From Hyphomonadaceae bacterium (GTDB lineage Bacteria > Pseudomonadota > Alphaproteobacteria > Caulobacterales > Aquidulcibacteraceae), in assembly GCA_003526465.1 (NCBI GenBank), contig DPWD01000340.1, positions 1 through 14,637 of the forward strand: 14,637 nt of DNA, read 5' to 3'. Position 1 is the stretch's first letter; every line of letters starts with the position of its first letter. The translations under genes were made by a program, and so were the position numbers. The notes under the pieces were generated by a model. It ran no database searches. It was not told the origin of the DNA and worked only from the letters and a program-made list of their open reading frames with translations. Below, in pieces: positions 1 to 6,897 of this stretch.

Positions 1-94
1 CGAAGCGGCCGGAGGGGGGGCGGGCCGACGCGTCTAACGTCGGATCGTTTGCACGCCCCCCACCCCCTACCCCCGCCCCGCGAGGGGGCGGGGG
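1..94 (-). repeat. GC-rich palindromic element A, inverted copy inside dnaE2, cut by window edge
   Basis: The right end is a 10-bp perfect hairpin (CCCCCGCCCC at 70-79 pairing with GGGGCGGGGG at 85-94). An inner hairpin pairs CCGACG (25-30) with CGTCGG (38-43). Positions 1-23 are the exact reverse complement of 2674-2696 in element C, so this copy lies in the opposite orientation to C (and to B and D). It follows the dnaE2 codons for LPLFAEG, where DnaE2 proteins have a variable linker before the C-terminal domain, and it stays open in the dnaE2 frame, reading as a Pro/Gly-rich stretch. Its other end is outside the window. Confidence 0.8.
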
Positions 95-3000
95 ATGTAC
101 TCCCTCCGCAAACAACGGCAAATCCTCTTGCCCGCCCACCCGGTTCAGCCCGCGCGCGGCCCAGAGCGCGTCGCGGCGATCCAAGCCAAGCGAACGAAAC
201 GCATCGATATCGGCAAGCCGCTGGATAGTGGAAACAGGCAACCCACTGCGCAGCCACACATCACGGACGGAATCGTAACCCCTGCCCCGTCGCGCCACGA
301 GCTGTTCCAATTCTTCCTGCTTCAGCCCCTTAGCCTGGCGGAACCCCAAACGCAGTGCATGCGTGGAGCGGATATCGCCTTCCATCTCGCGATGGCGCGC
401 GTGCAGGCGCCGCGCGGCGACTGGGCCCGGCTCAAGCGTGTTATCCCAATCTGACAGGTTCACATCGATGGCGCGCACTTCGACGCCATGCTCGATCGCG
501 TCGCGTACAATCTGCGCCGGCGCGTAAAACCCCATCGGCTGGGCGTTGAGCAAAGCCGCCGCGAACACGTCGGGATAACGGCATTTGAGCCAGCACGAGG
601 CGTACACAAGCAAAGCAAAGCTCGCCGCATGGCTCTCCGGGAACCCGTACTCGCCGAAGCCTTCGATCTGGCGGAAGCTCGCCTCGGCAAACTCATGCCG
701 ATAACCGTTGGCGATCATGCCATCGATGAATTTTGCCTTCAGCGTGCCTATCGTGCCGACGCGTTTGAACGTCGCCATGGCGCGGCGGAGTTTGTCTGCC
801 TCGGGTGGAGAGAAGCCGGCGCCGACGATGGCGATTTGCATCGCTTGTTCTTGAAACAAGGTGACGCCGAGCGTGCGCTTCAACACTGCTTCCAGTTCCG
901 GCGAAGGATAAGACACCGGCTCCAGCCCCTGCCGCCGTCGCAAATACGGATGCACCATGCCGCCCTGGATCGGCCCCGGGCGCACGATCGCCACTTCGAT
1001 GACGAGGTCGTAGAAATTCTTCGGCTTCAAGCGCGGCAGCATCGACATCTGCGCCCGGCTCTCTACCTGGAACACGCCGACTGAATCCGCGCGCTGCAGC
1101 ATGGAATACACGCGCGGATCGTCGGGGGGAGAGAAGACGGAGAGGGTGAGTGCAGGCGGACTCCCCCTCCCCCTTGCGGGGAGGGGGTTGGGGGGCGGGG
1201 GGCGATCCAACACACCCGCCGCTTGCGTGTTGGCACGCCCCCCCTCACCCTGCCGTCGATGCAGTGCATCGACCCCCCGCAAGGGGGGAGAGGGTTCACT
1301 GCGCCATTCCGGATAACACCGCTCCATCATATCGAGCGCTTTCTTCAAGCAGCTCAACATCCCAAGCCCCAGCACATCGACCTTCAACAGCCCCAGCGCC
1401 TCCAGATCGTCCTTGTTCCATTCGATCACCGTGCGCTCTTCCATCGCCGCGTTCTGGATCGGCACGACGTCATGCAATTTCTCGCGAGTGATGACGAAGC
1501 CGCCGACATGTTGCGAAAGATGGCGCGGAAAGCCGTGCAGTTCGCGCGCGCGCTTTACGCACGCCGCCAAATGCGGGTCGGAAACATCGAGCCCCTGCTC
1601 TTTGAGGTCACGCGCGCTGACGCCGGCGGACCAATGATGCAGAGCCTTGGAAAGCGCGCCGATGCGGTCCTCGGAGAAGCCAAACGTCTTTGCCACTTCG
1701 CGGATAGCGCTGCGGCCGCGATAGCAGATCACCACCGCCGATAATCCAGCGCGGTCGCGCCCATATTTCTTGTAAATGTACTGGATCACTTCCTCGCGCC
1801 GCTCGTGCTCGAAATCGATGTCGATGTCTGGCGGTTCGTTGCGTTCTTCGGAAACGAAGCGGTCGAACAAGAGTTCGTTGGTGGCGGGGTCGACCTCGGT
1901 GACGCCGAGCACATAGCAGATGCTGGAATTAGCCGCCGAACCGCGGCCTTGGCAGAGGATGGGGTCGATCCTGTTTCCGTCCTTGTCGAAGCCGGAGCGC
2001 GCGAACTTCACGATATCGGCGACCGTGAGGAAATACGGCGCGTATTTGAGCTTGGCGACGATGGAAAGCTCGCGCTTGAGCGAGGTCTCTACTTTTTCTG
2101 GCACGCCCTCAGGGTAGCGCTGGCGCGCCCCCGCCCACGACAGTGCTTCCAGCGCGCTTTGCGGATCGGCGAAACCCTCAGCGGTTTCCTCCGGATATTC
2201 GTAGCGCAGATCGTCCATGGAGAAGTCGACGCTTTCCATGAGGCGCAGGCTCTCACGCACCGCTTCGGGCGCATCGGCGTAGAGGCGTGCGATTTCCGCA
2301 GCCGTCTTAAGATGCCGCTCGGAATTCTTGGCGAGCAGCGTGCCCGCGCTCGCCAGCGTGGTTTTCTCGCGAATGCAGGTGAGCACATCCAGAAGCGGGC
2401 GCCGCTCGGGCGCATGCATGAGCGGCTCGGTGGTGGCGAGAAGGCGCGCGCCAGTTTGCTGCGCGATCTCCTTCAACACACGCAGGCGCCTGCGATCCTC
2501 GCCATCGAAACGCATCGGCGCGGCGAGCCAGACTTGGCCGCACGCTTCGCGGATGGCGGAAAGATGTGCCGTCATATTCCCTCCCCCTTGCGGGGAGGGT
2601 GTCGCCCGCAGGGCGACGGGTGGGGGGCGGTGTAGAAGAAACCGCGACGGCGCCGCTTGCGCCATATCCTGCGCCGCCCCCCCTCCGGCCGCTTCGCGGC
2701 CACCTCCCCCGCAAGGGGGGAGGTCACGCCCCGGGAGAACAATCGTCCTCAACCCCTCCGCATGCTCCAGAAAATCCGCAAACGTGAGCCAGCACTCGCC
2801 CTTCGGCGCGCGGAGATTTCCACGCGTCAGCAAACGAGTTAGGCGCGCGTAAGCAGCGCGGTCGTGCGGATAGACGATGCAGTCGGGCGCGCCATCCTCG
2901 AACACGAGCCGCGCGCCGACGATCAGGCGCAACCCCTGCTCTTTCGCCGCAACATGCGCGCGCACCACGCCCGCCAGCGTGTTGCGGTCAGCAACACCAA

Positions 3001-3109
3001 GCCCGGCAAGTCCTAGAGCTTTCGCCTGCGCGGCCATCTCCTCGGGATGCGAACCCCCACGCAGGAAGGAGAAATTGGTGGACGCACAAAGTTCGGCAAA
3101 GGCGCTCAT
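1..3109 (-). CDS. dnaE2: Error-prone DNA polymerase III alpha subunit DnaE2, 3' end beyond the window
   Basis: DnaE2 is the C-family polymerase of the ImuA-ImuB-DnaE2 mutasome, which performs translesion, mutagenic DNA synthesis in the SOS response. I read the frame codon by codon from ATG at 3109 to position 2: 1036 codons with no stop, open at the left edge. The N-terminus (AELCASTNFSFLRGGSHPEE) is the PHP domain. The palm carries PDIDIDF at residues 427-433, with D430 and D432 matching the catalytic aspartates of E. coli DnaE, and a third aspartate, D578, in KVDVLGLGML. Further family motifs are GRGSAANSS, VFQVESRAQM, VRPGPIQGG and FGEYGFPESHAASFA. The start overlaps the imuB stop by ATGA, implying translational coupling. 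Three GC-rich palindromic repeats lie inside the frame (residues about 129-177, 606-649 and from 1006 on), each in a variable linker. The C-terminal OB-fold part should lie beyond position 1. Family call is secure; whether the protein still works is unknown. Confidence 0.95.
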   Translation of the reverse strand, partial: MSAFAELCASTNFSFLRGGSHPEEMAAQAKALGLAGLGVADRNTLAGVVRAHVAAKEQGLRLIVGARLVFEDGAPDCIVYPHDRAAYARLTRLLTRGNLRAPKGECWLTFADFLEHAEGLRTIVLPGRDLPPCGGGGREAAGGGAAQDMAQAAPSRFLLHRPPPVALRATPSPQGGGNMTAHLSAIREACGQVWLAAPMRFDGEDRRRLRVLKEIAQQTGARLLATTEPLMHAPERRPLLDVLTCIREKTTLASAGTLLAKNSERHLKTAAEIARLYADAPEAVRESLRLMESVDFSMDDLRYEYPEETAEGFADPQSALEALSWAGARQRYPEGVPEKVETSLKRELSIVAKLKYAPYFLTVADIVKFARSGFDKDGNRIDPILCQGRGSAANSSICYVLGVTEVDPATNELLFDRFVSEERNEPPDIDIDFEHERREEVIQYIYKKYGRDRAGLSAVVICYRGRSAIREVAKTFGFSEDRIGALSKALHHWSAGVSARDLKEQGLDVSDPHLAACVKRARELHGFPRHLSQHVGGFVITREKLHDVVPIQNAAMEERTVIEWNKDDLEALGLLKVDVLGLGMLSCLKKALDMMERCYPEWRSEPSPPLRGVDALHRRQGEGGRANTQAAGVLDRPPPPNPLPARGRGSPPALTLSVFSPPDDPRVYSMLQRADSVGVFQVESRAQMSMLPRLKPKNFYDLVIEVAIVRPGPIQGGMVHPYLRRRQGLEPVSYPSPELEAVLKRTLGVTLFQEQAMQIAIVGAGFSPPEADKLRRAMATFKRVGTIGTLKAKFIDGMIANGYRHEFAEASFRQIEGFGEYGFPESHAASFALLVYASCWLKCRYPDVFAAALLNAQPMGFYAPAQIVRDAIEHGVEVRAIDVNLSDWDNTLEPGPVAARRLHARHREMEGDIRSTHALRLGFRQAKGLKQEELEQLVARRGRGYDSVRDVWLRSGLPVSTIQRLADIDAFRSLGLDRRDALWAARGLNRVGGQEDLPLFAEGVHPPPPRGAGVGGGGRANDPTLDASARPPSGRF
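1163..1292 (+). repeat. GC-rich palindromic element B, inserted in frame in the dnaE2 palm
   Basis: The left end is a 10-bp perfect hairpin (CCCCCTCCCC at 1163-1172 and GGGGAGGGGG at 1178-1187, loop CTTGC). The right end is CCCCCC-gcaa-GGGGGG (1273-1288). The two ends are inverted copies of each other. Inside are CCAACAC (1207-1213) pairing with GTGTTGG (1227-1233), and a near-perfect 19-bp palindrome (1255-1273, GTCGATGCA-G-TGCATCGAC). It adds dnaE2 codons of about residues 606-649, with no stop, between PEWRS and LTLSVFSPPDDP. That is a surface-loop position some 28 residues after catalytic D578. Confidence 0.88.
2579..2723 (+). repeat. GC-rich palindromic element C, inserted in frame near the dnaE2 N-terminus
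   Basis: The left hairpin is CCCTCCCC (2579-2586) with GGGGAGGG (2592-2599) around loop CTTGC. The right hairpin is CCTCCCCC-gcaa-GGGGGGAGG (2703-2723). Between them are three more hairpins: GTCGCCC-gca-GGGCGAC (2601-2617), GGCGC-cgctt-GCGCC (2649-2663) and GGCCGC-ttc-GCGGCC (2687-2701). The element fills dnaE2 residues of about 129-177, between AEGLRTIVLPG and MTAHLSAIREACG. It is read in a different phase from element B (PSPQGGG here, PLPARGRG there), yet has no in-frame stop. Confidence 0.88.
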
Positions 3110-3384
3110 GCAAACAACCCATGCACAAACCAGCGCGGCGTTTCGTCATCTCCATAGAAGCCCTCGCGATAGAGCCAGTAGCGGCGGCCTTGCTTGTCCT
3201 CGACGCGGTAATAGTCGCGCGTGGGCTCGCGCTTCAGCCAGTCGCCGGCGATGCGCTCGGGCCCTTCCGCGCGCGTAACTTCATGCAGCACACGCCGCCA
3301 GCGGAAGCGGATGGGCGGACCATCGGGCACGGTGGCGATCGCGTCGATGGGCTGCGCTTGGGCGAATAATGTGAGTGGATGGCG
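3106..3384 (-). pseudogene. imuB: 3' remnant of imuB (mutasome Y-family polymerase-like protein)
   Basis: ImuB is the catalytically inactive Y-family-like adaptor that links DnaE2 to the beta clamp in SOS mutagenesis; the intact protein is around 500 residues. Here only about 92 C-terminal residues remain, from HPLTLFAQAQPIDAIA through RFRWRRVLHEVTRAEGPERIA, then DYYRVEDKQGRRYWLYREG, to the characteristic end PRWFVHGLFA. The frame continues upstream only into palindromic element D, where it meets a stop at 3469-3471; a GTG at 3330 is the first ordinary start. Upstream of D lies the divergent OPT gene, so the polymerase-like and clamp-binding parts and imuA are absent from here. The stop overlaps the dnaE2 ATG. 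I infer a deletion with its breakpoint at or within element D. A short C-terminal peptide could still be translated and couple to dnaE2. Confidence 0.85.
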
Positions 3385-3391
3385 AATACGT

Positions 3392-3543
3392 CCCCCTCCC
3401 CCTTGCGGGGAGGGGGCAGGGGGTGGGGGTACGGCGCCGTGGTTGGGGAGTTCGCGCCGATCACAAACTCACCCTGAGAGAGCGCCGCCGTTACCCCCCT
3501 CCGGCTCGCATGCGCTCGCCACCTCCCCCGCAAGGGGCGAGGG
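3392..3543 (+). repeat. GC-rich palindromic element D at the broken end of imuB
   Basis: Its left 25 bp (3392-3416; CCCCCTCCCC, loop CTTGC, GGGGAGGGGG) are identical to the left end of element B. The right end (3521-3543) is CCTCCCCC-gcaa-GGGGCGAGG with one mismatch. The interior keeps the family pattern of GGGTGGGGG after the left hairpin and CCCCCCTCCGGC before the right one. It lies immediately upstream of the surviving imuB codons and contains a stop in the imuB frame. It has the same orientation as B and C. Confidence 0.87.
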
Positions 3544-3596
3544 ACGCGCACGTGTTTACTTGCGGTGATGATTGCTTCCCTCGCAGCGGATAGCAC

Positions 3597-3646
3597 GGGC
3601 GCCAACTTGATACCGCTCGCGGCAAAACCGTTCTAAGCTGGCGCCC
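3597..3646 (+). promoter_or_regulatory. Inverted repeat bracketing a candidate promoter of the OPT gene
   Basis: GGGCGCCAACT (3597-3607) and AGCTGGCGCCC (3636-3646) are inverted repeats matching at 10 of 11 positions. Between them is a sigma70-like pair, TTGATA (3607-3612) and TTCTAA (3631-3636), with 18-bp spacing. The right arm ends directly before the ribosome binding site AAGGGGGA (3647-3654). The repeat could be a regulator-binding site or, if transcription starts further upstream, a leader hairpin. The inverted repeat is seen directly; the promoter is a weak match and inferred. Confidence 0.4.
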
Positions 3647-3657
3647 AAGGGGGACCC

Positions 3658-5595
3658 ATGTCTCGATCCGAACTCTCGCTGCGCGCGCTTATTTTGGGTG
3701 CGGTGATCGCCATCGTCTTCACCGCCGCCAACATCTATCTCGGGCTGCGCGTGGGGATAACGGTTGCGTCCTCGATCCCCGCCGCTGTCATCTCGATGGG
3801 CATATTCCGGCTCTTCAACACCGGTTCCATCCGCGAAAACAACATTGTGCAAACCGTGGCCTCCGCGGGGGGCACGCTGTCGGCGATTATCTTCGTGTTG
3901 CCCGGGCTGGTGATGGTCGGGTGGTGGCGGGGTTTTCCGTTCTGGACGACGTTCTTGGTCTGCGCGCTTGGCGGCGTGCTCGGGGTGCTGTTCTCGATCC
4001 CGCTGCGGCGCGCTTTGGTGGCGAATTCGCCGCTGCCATTCCCCGAGGGGGTGGCCGCGGCGGAAGTGCTAAAAGTCGGCGCCACCGGCGATGAAGCGCC
4101 GCAAAACGGGCTCGAACGCGTGCGCGGACCGTTGGTGGTGCTGTTCGGCGCAGTTGTCGCCGCCGGCGCGCAGATTGTGAGCTTCACCGGCCTGGCGGCC
4201 GCGACCGTGCAAAGCTGGTTTCGCGCTGGCGCCGGGATCAGCGGCGTGACTGTTGGATTTTCGCTGGCGCTTGTCGGCGCGGGGCATTTGGTTGGCATTT
4301 CGGTTGGCATGGCCATGCTGGTTGGCCTGCTGATCTCGTGGGCGGGGCTTATGCCTTTCCTGACCGCGGGCCAAGCCGGCGACATCGCGGCGGTCGGGGA
4401 GGATGTGTTCCGCAACCAGGTGCGTTTCATTGGCGCTGGCGCGATTGGCGTCGCGGCGATCTGGAGCCTGGTCAAATTGGTGGGCCCGGTCGCCAAGGGC
4501 ATCGCCGACACCATGCGCGCAGGCGCGGGGGCGAACACTGGGGCGCCTACAGATCACGACATACCAATCGGCGTGATCGCGCTTGTTAGCGTGGCATGCC
4601 TCGCCGCCATCGGTGCGCTGCTCTACGGTTTCGTACAAGACAGCGCGTTGAGCGCCATGACGTGGCAATTGGTGCTGGGCGGGGTGCTCTTCGCGATTGT
4701 GGTTGGCGCTTTCATCGCCACCGTCGCCGGGTACATGGCGGGGCTGATCGGCGCGTCCAACAGCCCCGTCTCTGGCATCGGCATTCTGGCGATTGTCTCA
4801 GGCGCGTTGCTGTTGGCGGTGTTCGCGCTGCCGGCGCTTGGCGTGGGCGCGACCGATGCTTTGGTGGCGTTCGCGCTGTTCACGGTAGCCATCGTGTTCT
4901 CGATCGCCACAATTTCCAACGACAATCTCCAGGATCTGAAAACCGGCCAATTGGTGGGCGCTTCGCCATGGCGCCAGCAGGTCGCTTTGATCGTCGGCGT
5001 GCTCGCGGGCGCGGCGGTGATCGGCCCGGTGCTCGATCTTCTGAACCAGGCTTACGGTTTCCCCGGCGATCCGAACCGCGCGGCAATCGCCGCCGAGCCC
5101 TTGGGCGCGCCACAAGCGGCTTTGATCTCCACGCTGGCGCGCGGCGTGTTGAACGCCGAGCTGGATTGGAACCTGATCGCCATCGGCGCGGGCATCGGCG
5201 GCGCCCTGATTTTCGTCGATGAGATTCTGGGTGCGTTGAGGCAGATGCGCATTCCCCCGCTCGCGGTCGGCATCGGGATGTATCTGCCGATGGACGCCAC
5301 CGAACCTGTCATCGTCGGCGCCATTGTTGGCTGGTTCTATAACCGCGCCGTGGAAAAACATCCTAACGCGGAAATGGCCAAACGTTTCGGCGTGTTGCTC
5401 GCGTGCGGGCTCATCGTGGGCGAGAGCTTGCTCGGCATCCTCAACGCCGGCTTGATCGTGGCGACCAACAATCCCGCGCCGATCGCCATCGTCGGTCCGG
5501 AATTCGCCGCCGCGTCGCGCTGGATCGCGGCGGGACTGTTCGCGGCGCTGCTGGCGGCGAGCTATGCCTGGGTTTCGCGGCAAGCGAGGGCGTAA
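3658..5595 (+). CDS. OPT-family oligopeptide/metal-chelate transporter
   Basis: A 645-residue, very hydrophobic polytopic inner-membrane protein of the oligopeptide transporter (OPT) superfamily; bacterial members are about this length with some 15-16 membrane segments. Recognisable blocks are TAANIYLGLRVGITVASSIPA (residues 22-42), the conserved RENNIVQTVASAGGTL (59-74), SPLPFPEGVAAAEVLK (124-139) and, near the C-terminus, PPLAVGIGMYLPMDATEP. Family substrates are short peptides or metal chelates taken up with protons; the sequence does not say which applies here. ATG at 3658 is preceded by a strong AAGGGGGA site 3 bp upstream of the codon, supporting this start. The gene diverges from the mutasome remnant and converges on the P450 gene, with only 3 bp between stop codons and no visible terminator. 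No truncation or frameshift is seen. Confidence 0.93.
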   Translation: MSRSELSLRALILGAVIAIVFTAANIYLGLRVGITVASSIPAAVISMGIFRLFNTGSIRENNIVQTVASAGGTLSAIIFVLPGLVMVGWWRGFPFWTTFLVCALGGVLGVLFSIPLRRALVANSPLPFPEGVAAAEVLKVGATGDEAPQNGLERVRGPLVVLFGAVVAAGAQIVSFTGLAAATVQSWFRAGAGISGVTVGFSLALVGAGHLVGISVGMAMLVGLLISWAGLMPFLTAGQAGDIAAVGEDVFRNQVRFIGAGAIGVAAIWSLVKLVGPVAKGIADTMRAGAGANTGAPTDHDIPIGVIALVSVACLAAIGALLYGFVQDSALSAMTWQLVLGGVLFAIVVGAFIATVAGYMAGLIGASNSPVSGIGILAIVSGALLLAVFALPALGVGATDALVAFALFTVAIVFSIATISNDNLQDLKTGQLVGASPWRQQVALIVGVLAGAAVIGPVLDLLNQAYGFPGDPNRAAIAAEPLGAPQAALISTLARGVLNAELDWNLIAIGAGIGGALIFVDEILGALRQMRIPPLAVGIGMYLPMDATEPVIVGAIVGWFYNRAVEKHPNAEMAKRFGVLLACGLIVGESLLGILNAGLIVATNNPAPIAIVGPEFAAASRWIAAGLFAALLAASYAWVSRQARA

Positions 5596-5598
5596 GTC

Positions 5599-6825
5599 TC
5601 AGATCAGCACATCCAGCCGCTCGAAGCCGTTGAAGAACGGCAGCATGCGCTTGGGCGGGGCTTCCCCTGGGCGCGCTAGGCGCAGATCGGGGAAGCGCTG
5701 GAACAGCCGCGTGAATGCGACTTGGGCTTCCAGCCGCGCCAGCGGCGCGCCGATGCAGATGTGCGAACCGCCGCCAAAGGCCATGTGCGGGCCGGGCTTG
5801 CGGGTGATGTCGAACGCGTTCGGGTTTTCAAACTGTTCGGGGTCGCGGTTGGCCGCGCGCAGCAACGCCACCATCGCTTGCGCCGGCTTTATCGGGCAGC
5901 CGCCGATTTCCATGTCGCGCGAGGCGACGCGCCCAGTGATCTCAACCGGGGACGCGTAACGCAGGATTTCCTCTACCATGGCGCTGGCGAGGCTTGGATC
6001 GGCCTTGAACTTCGCCAGTTCGCCGGGATGGGTCAGCAACAAATGCACGCCATTGCCGATCAGGTCGCTGGTAGTGAGGTTTCCGGCCACCAATAGCCCG
6101 ATCAGATTGCGGCGAATTTCGCGGTTGGAAAGCGGCGCGCCTTCGTTTTGCAGGGCCACCATGTCGGTGATCAGATCGTCCTGGGGAGTTTTGCGCCGCG
6201 CGCTCATCAGCGCATCGAAATGCGCATCGAGCGCGGCGGTGGCGGCCATCATATGCGCGGTCTGCTGCGGCGTGCGCAATGGATTGAGCGTCTGGATCGC
6301 GCCTTCCGACCAGTCGCGGAACTCTAGCCTTCGCGCGCGGTCAACGCCAAGCAAAGCCCCGATCACATCGATCGGTATCGGGATAGCGAAATCGTTCAGC
6401 ACGTCGAAACCGCATTCGAGCGCATCCATCGTTTCATCGACGATCGCCTCCACTTGTGGACGGCATTTAGCGGCGCGCGCGTACAGCGCCTGCGCAAACG
6501 GCCCGCGCACGCGGCCGTGATCGGGATCGTCCATCAGCAGGATAGTCGTGGCGCGCCTTTCGCCCGTGTCGGGATCCTCTTCGAATGTTTCCAACAGGCG
6601 GCTGAACGTAGCCGAGGGCTCCGCTTTGTCCGGTGCGCGCCAGAGCGTGCGGTCGTTCAGCACCGCGCGCGCATCCTTGAAGCGCGAGAGCATGAACGTG
6701 CCGGCCAATTCATCGCGCCGCACCGGGCATTGCTCGCGCAGGCGCGACAGCAATCGGTGCGGATCGTCGCGGAATTCGGGATTGAGCGGGGTGAGGTTGA
6801 GCAAGCCTGGGAGATCGTCCGCCAT
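5599..6825 (-). CDS. Cytochrome P450
   Basis: A soluble bacterial-type P450 of 408 residues, a haem-thiolate monooxygenase needing separate electron-transfer partners; no ferredoxin or reductase gene is in the window. Motifs by position: H103-x3-R107 in helix C (DDPDHGRVR), helix I AGNLTTSDLIG at 247-257, ExxR at E286-R289 (EEILRY), and the haem-binding loop FGGGSHICIG at 350-359 with the cysteine ligand C357. The helix I motif has leucine (L250) where many P450s carry the acidic residue before the TT pair. I start at ATG 6825 (MADDLPGLL), which has a GAGGGAC site just upstream. An in-frame ATG at 6882 would add 19 Arg/Pro/Gly-rich residues unlike a P450 N-terminus. The gene sits 72 bp downstream of thiE on the same strand and may be cotranscribed. 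Substrate unknown. Confidence 0.93.
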   Translation of the reverse strand: MADDLPGLLNLTPLNPEFRDDPHRLLSRLREQCPVRRDELAGTFMLSRFKDARAVLNDRTLWRAPDKAEPSATFSRLLETFEEDPDTGERRATTILLMDDPDHGRVRGPFAQALYARAAKCRPQVEAIVDETMDALECGFDVLNDFAIPIPIDVIGALLGVDRARRLEFRDWSEGAIQTLNPLRTPQQTAHMMAATAALDAHFDALMSARRKTPQDDLITDMVALQNEGAPLSNREIRRNLIGLLVAGNLTTSDLIGNGVHLLLTHPGELAKFKADPSLASAMVEEILRYASPVEITGRVASRDMEIGGCPIKPAQAMVALLRAANRDPEQFENPNAFDITRKPGPHMAFGGGSHICIGAPLARLEAQVAFTRLFQRFPDLRLARPGEAPPKRMLPFFNGFERLDVLI

Positions 6826-6850
6826 GGGGGTCCCTCGATGGTGTCGCCCG

Positions 6851-6873
6851 CCAAGCATGCGCCTTGGCAAGGC
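6851..6873. promoter_or_regulatory. Overlapping palindromes upstream of the P450 gene
   Basis: In the 72-bp thiE-P450 gap, CCAAG (6851-6855) pairs with CTTGG (6863-6867), and GCCTTG (6861-6866) pairs with CAAGGC (6868-6873). The shared central arm gives two mutually exclusive palindromes 26-48 bp upstream of the P450 ATG. This could be an operator or a small alternative-pairing structure. Both are short, so chance is possible. Confidence 0.25.
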
Positions 6874-6897
6874 CAGCGGCAACGGTTCCCGCCGCGG

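Noticed and set aside
1805..2635. A 276-codon plus-strand frame opposite dnaE2
   Set aside because: The minus strand encodes recognisable DnaE2 here, including the catalytic PDIDIDF; the plus frame has no family motif.
2571..2726. GTCA on both sides of element C as a target-site duplication
   Set aside because: Only four bases, not directly abutting both ends, and no comparable duplication is seen at elements B or D.
1..3543. Hairpin repeats as rho-independent terminators or a CRISPR array
   Set aside because: They lie inside an open coding frame without T runs, are irregularly spaced by more than 0.5 kb, and there are no unique spacers of uniform length.
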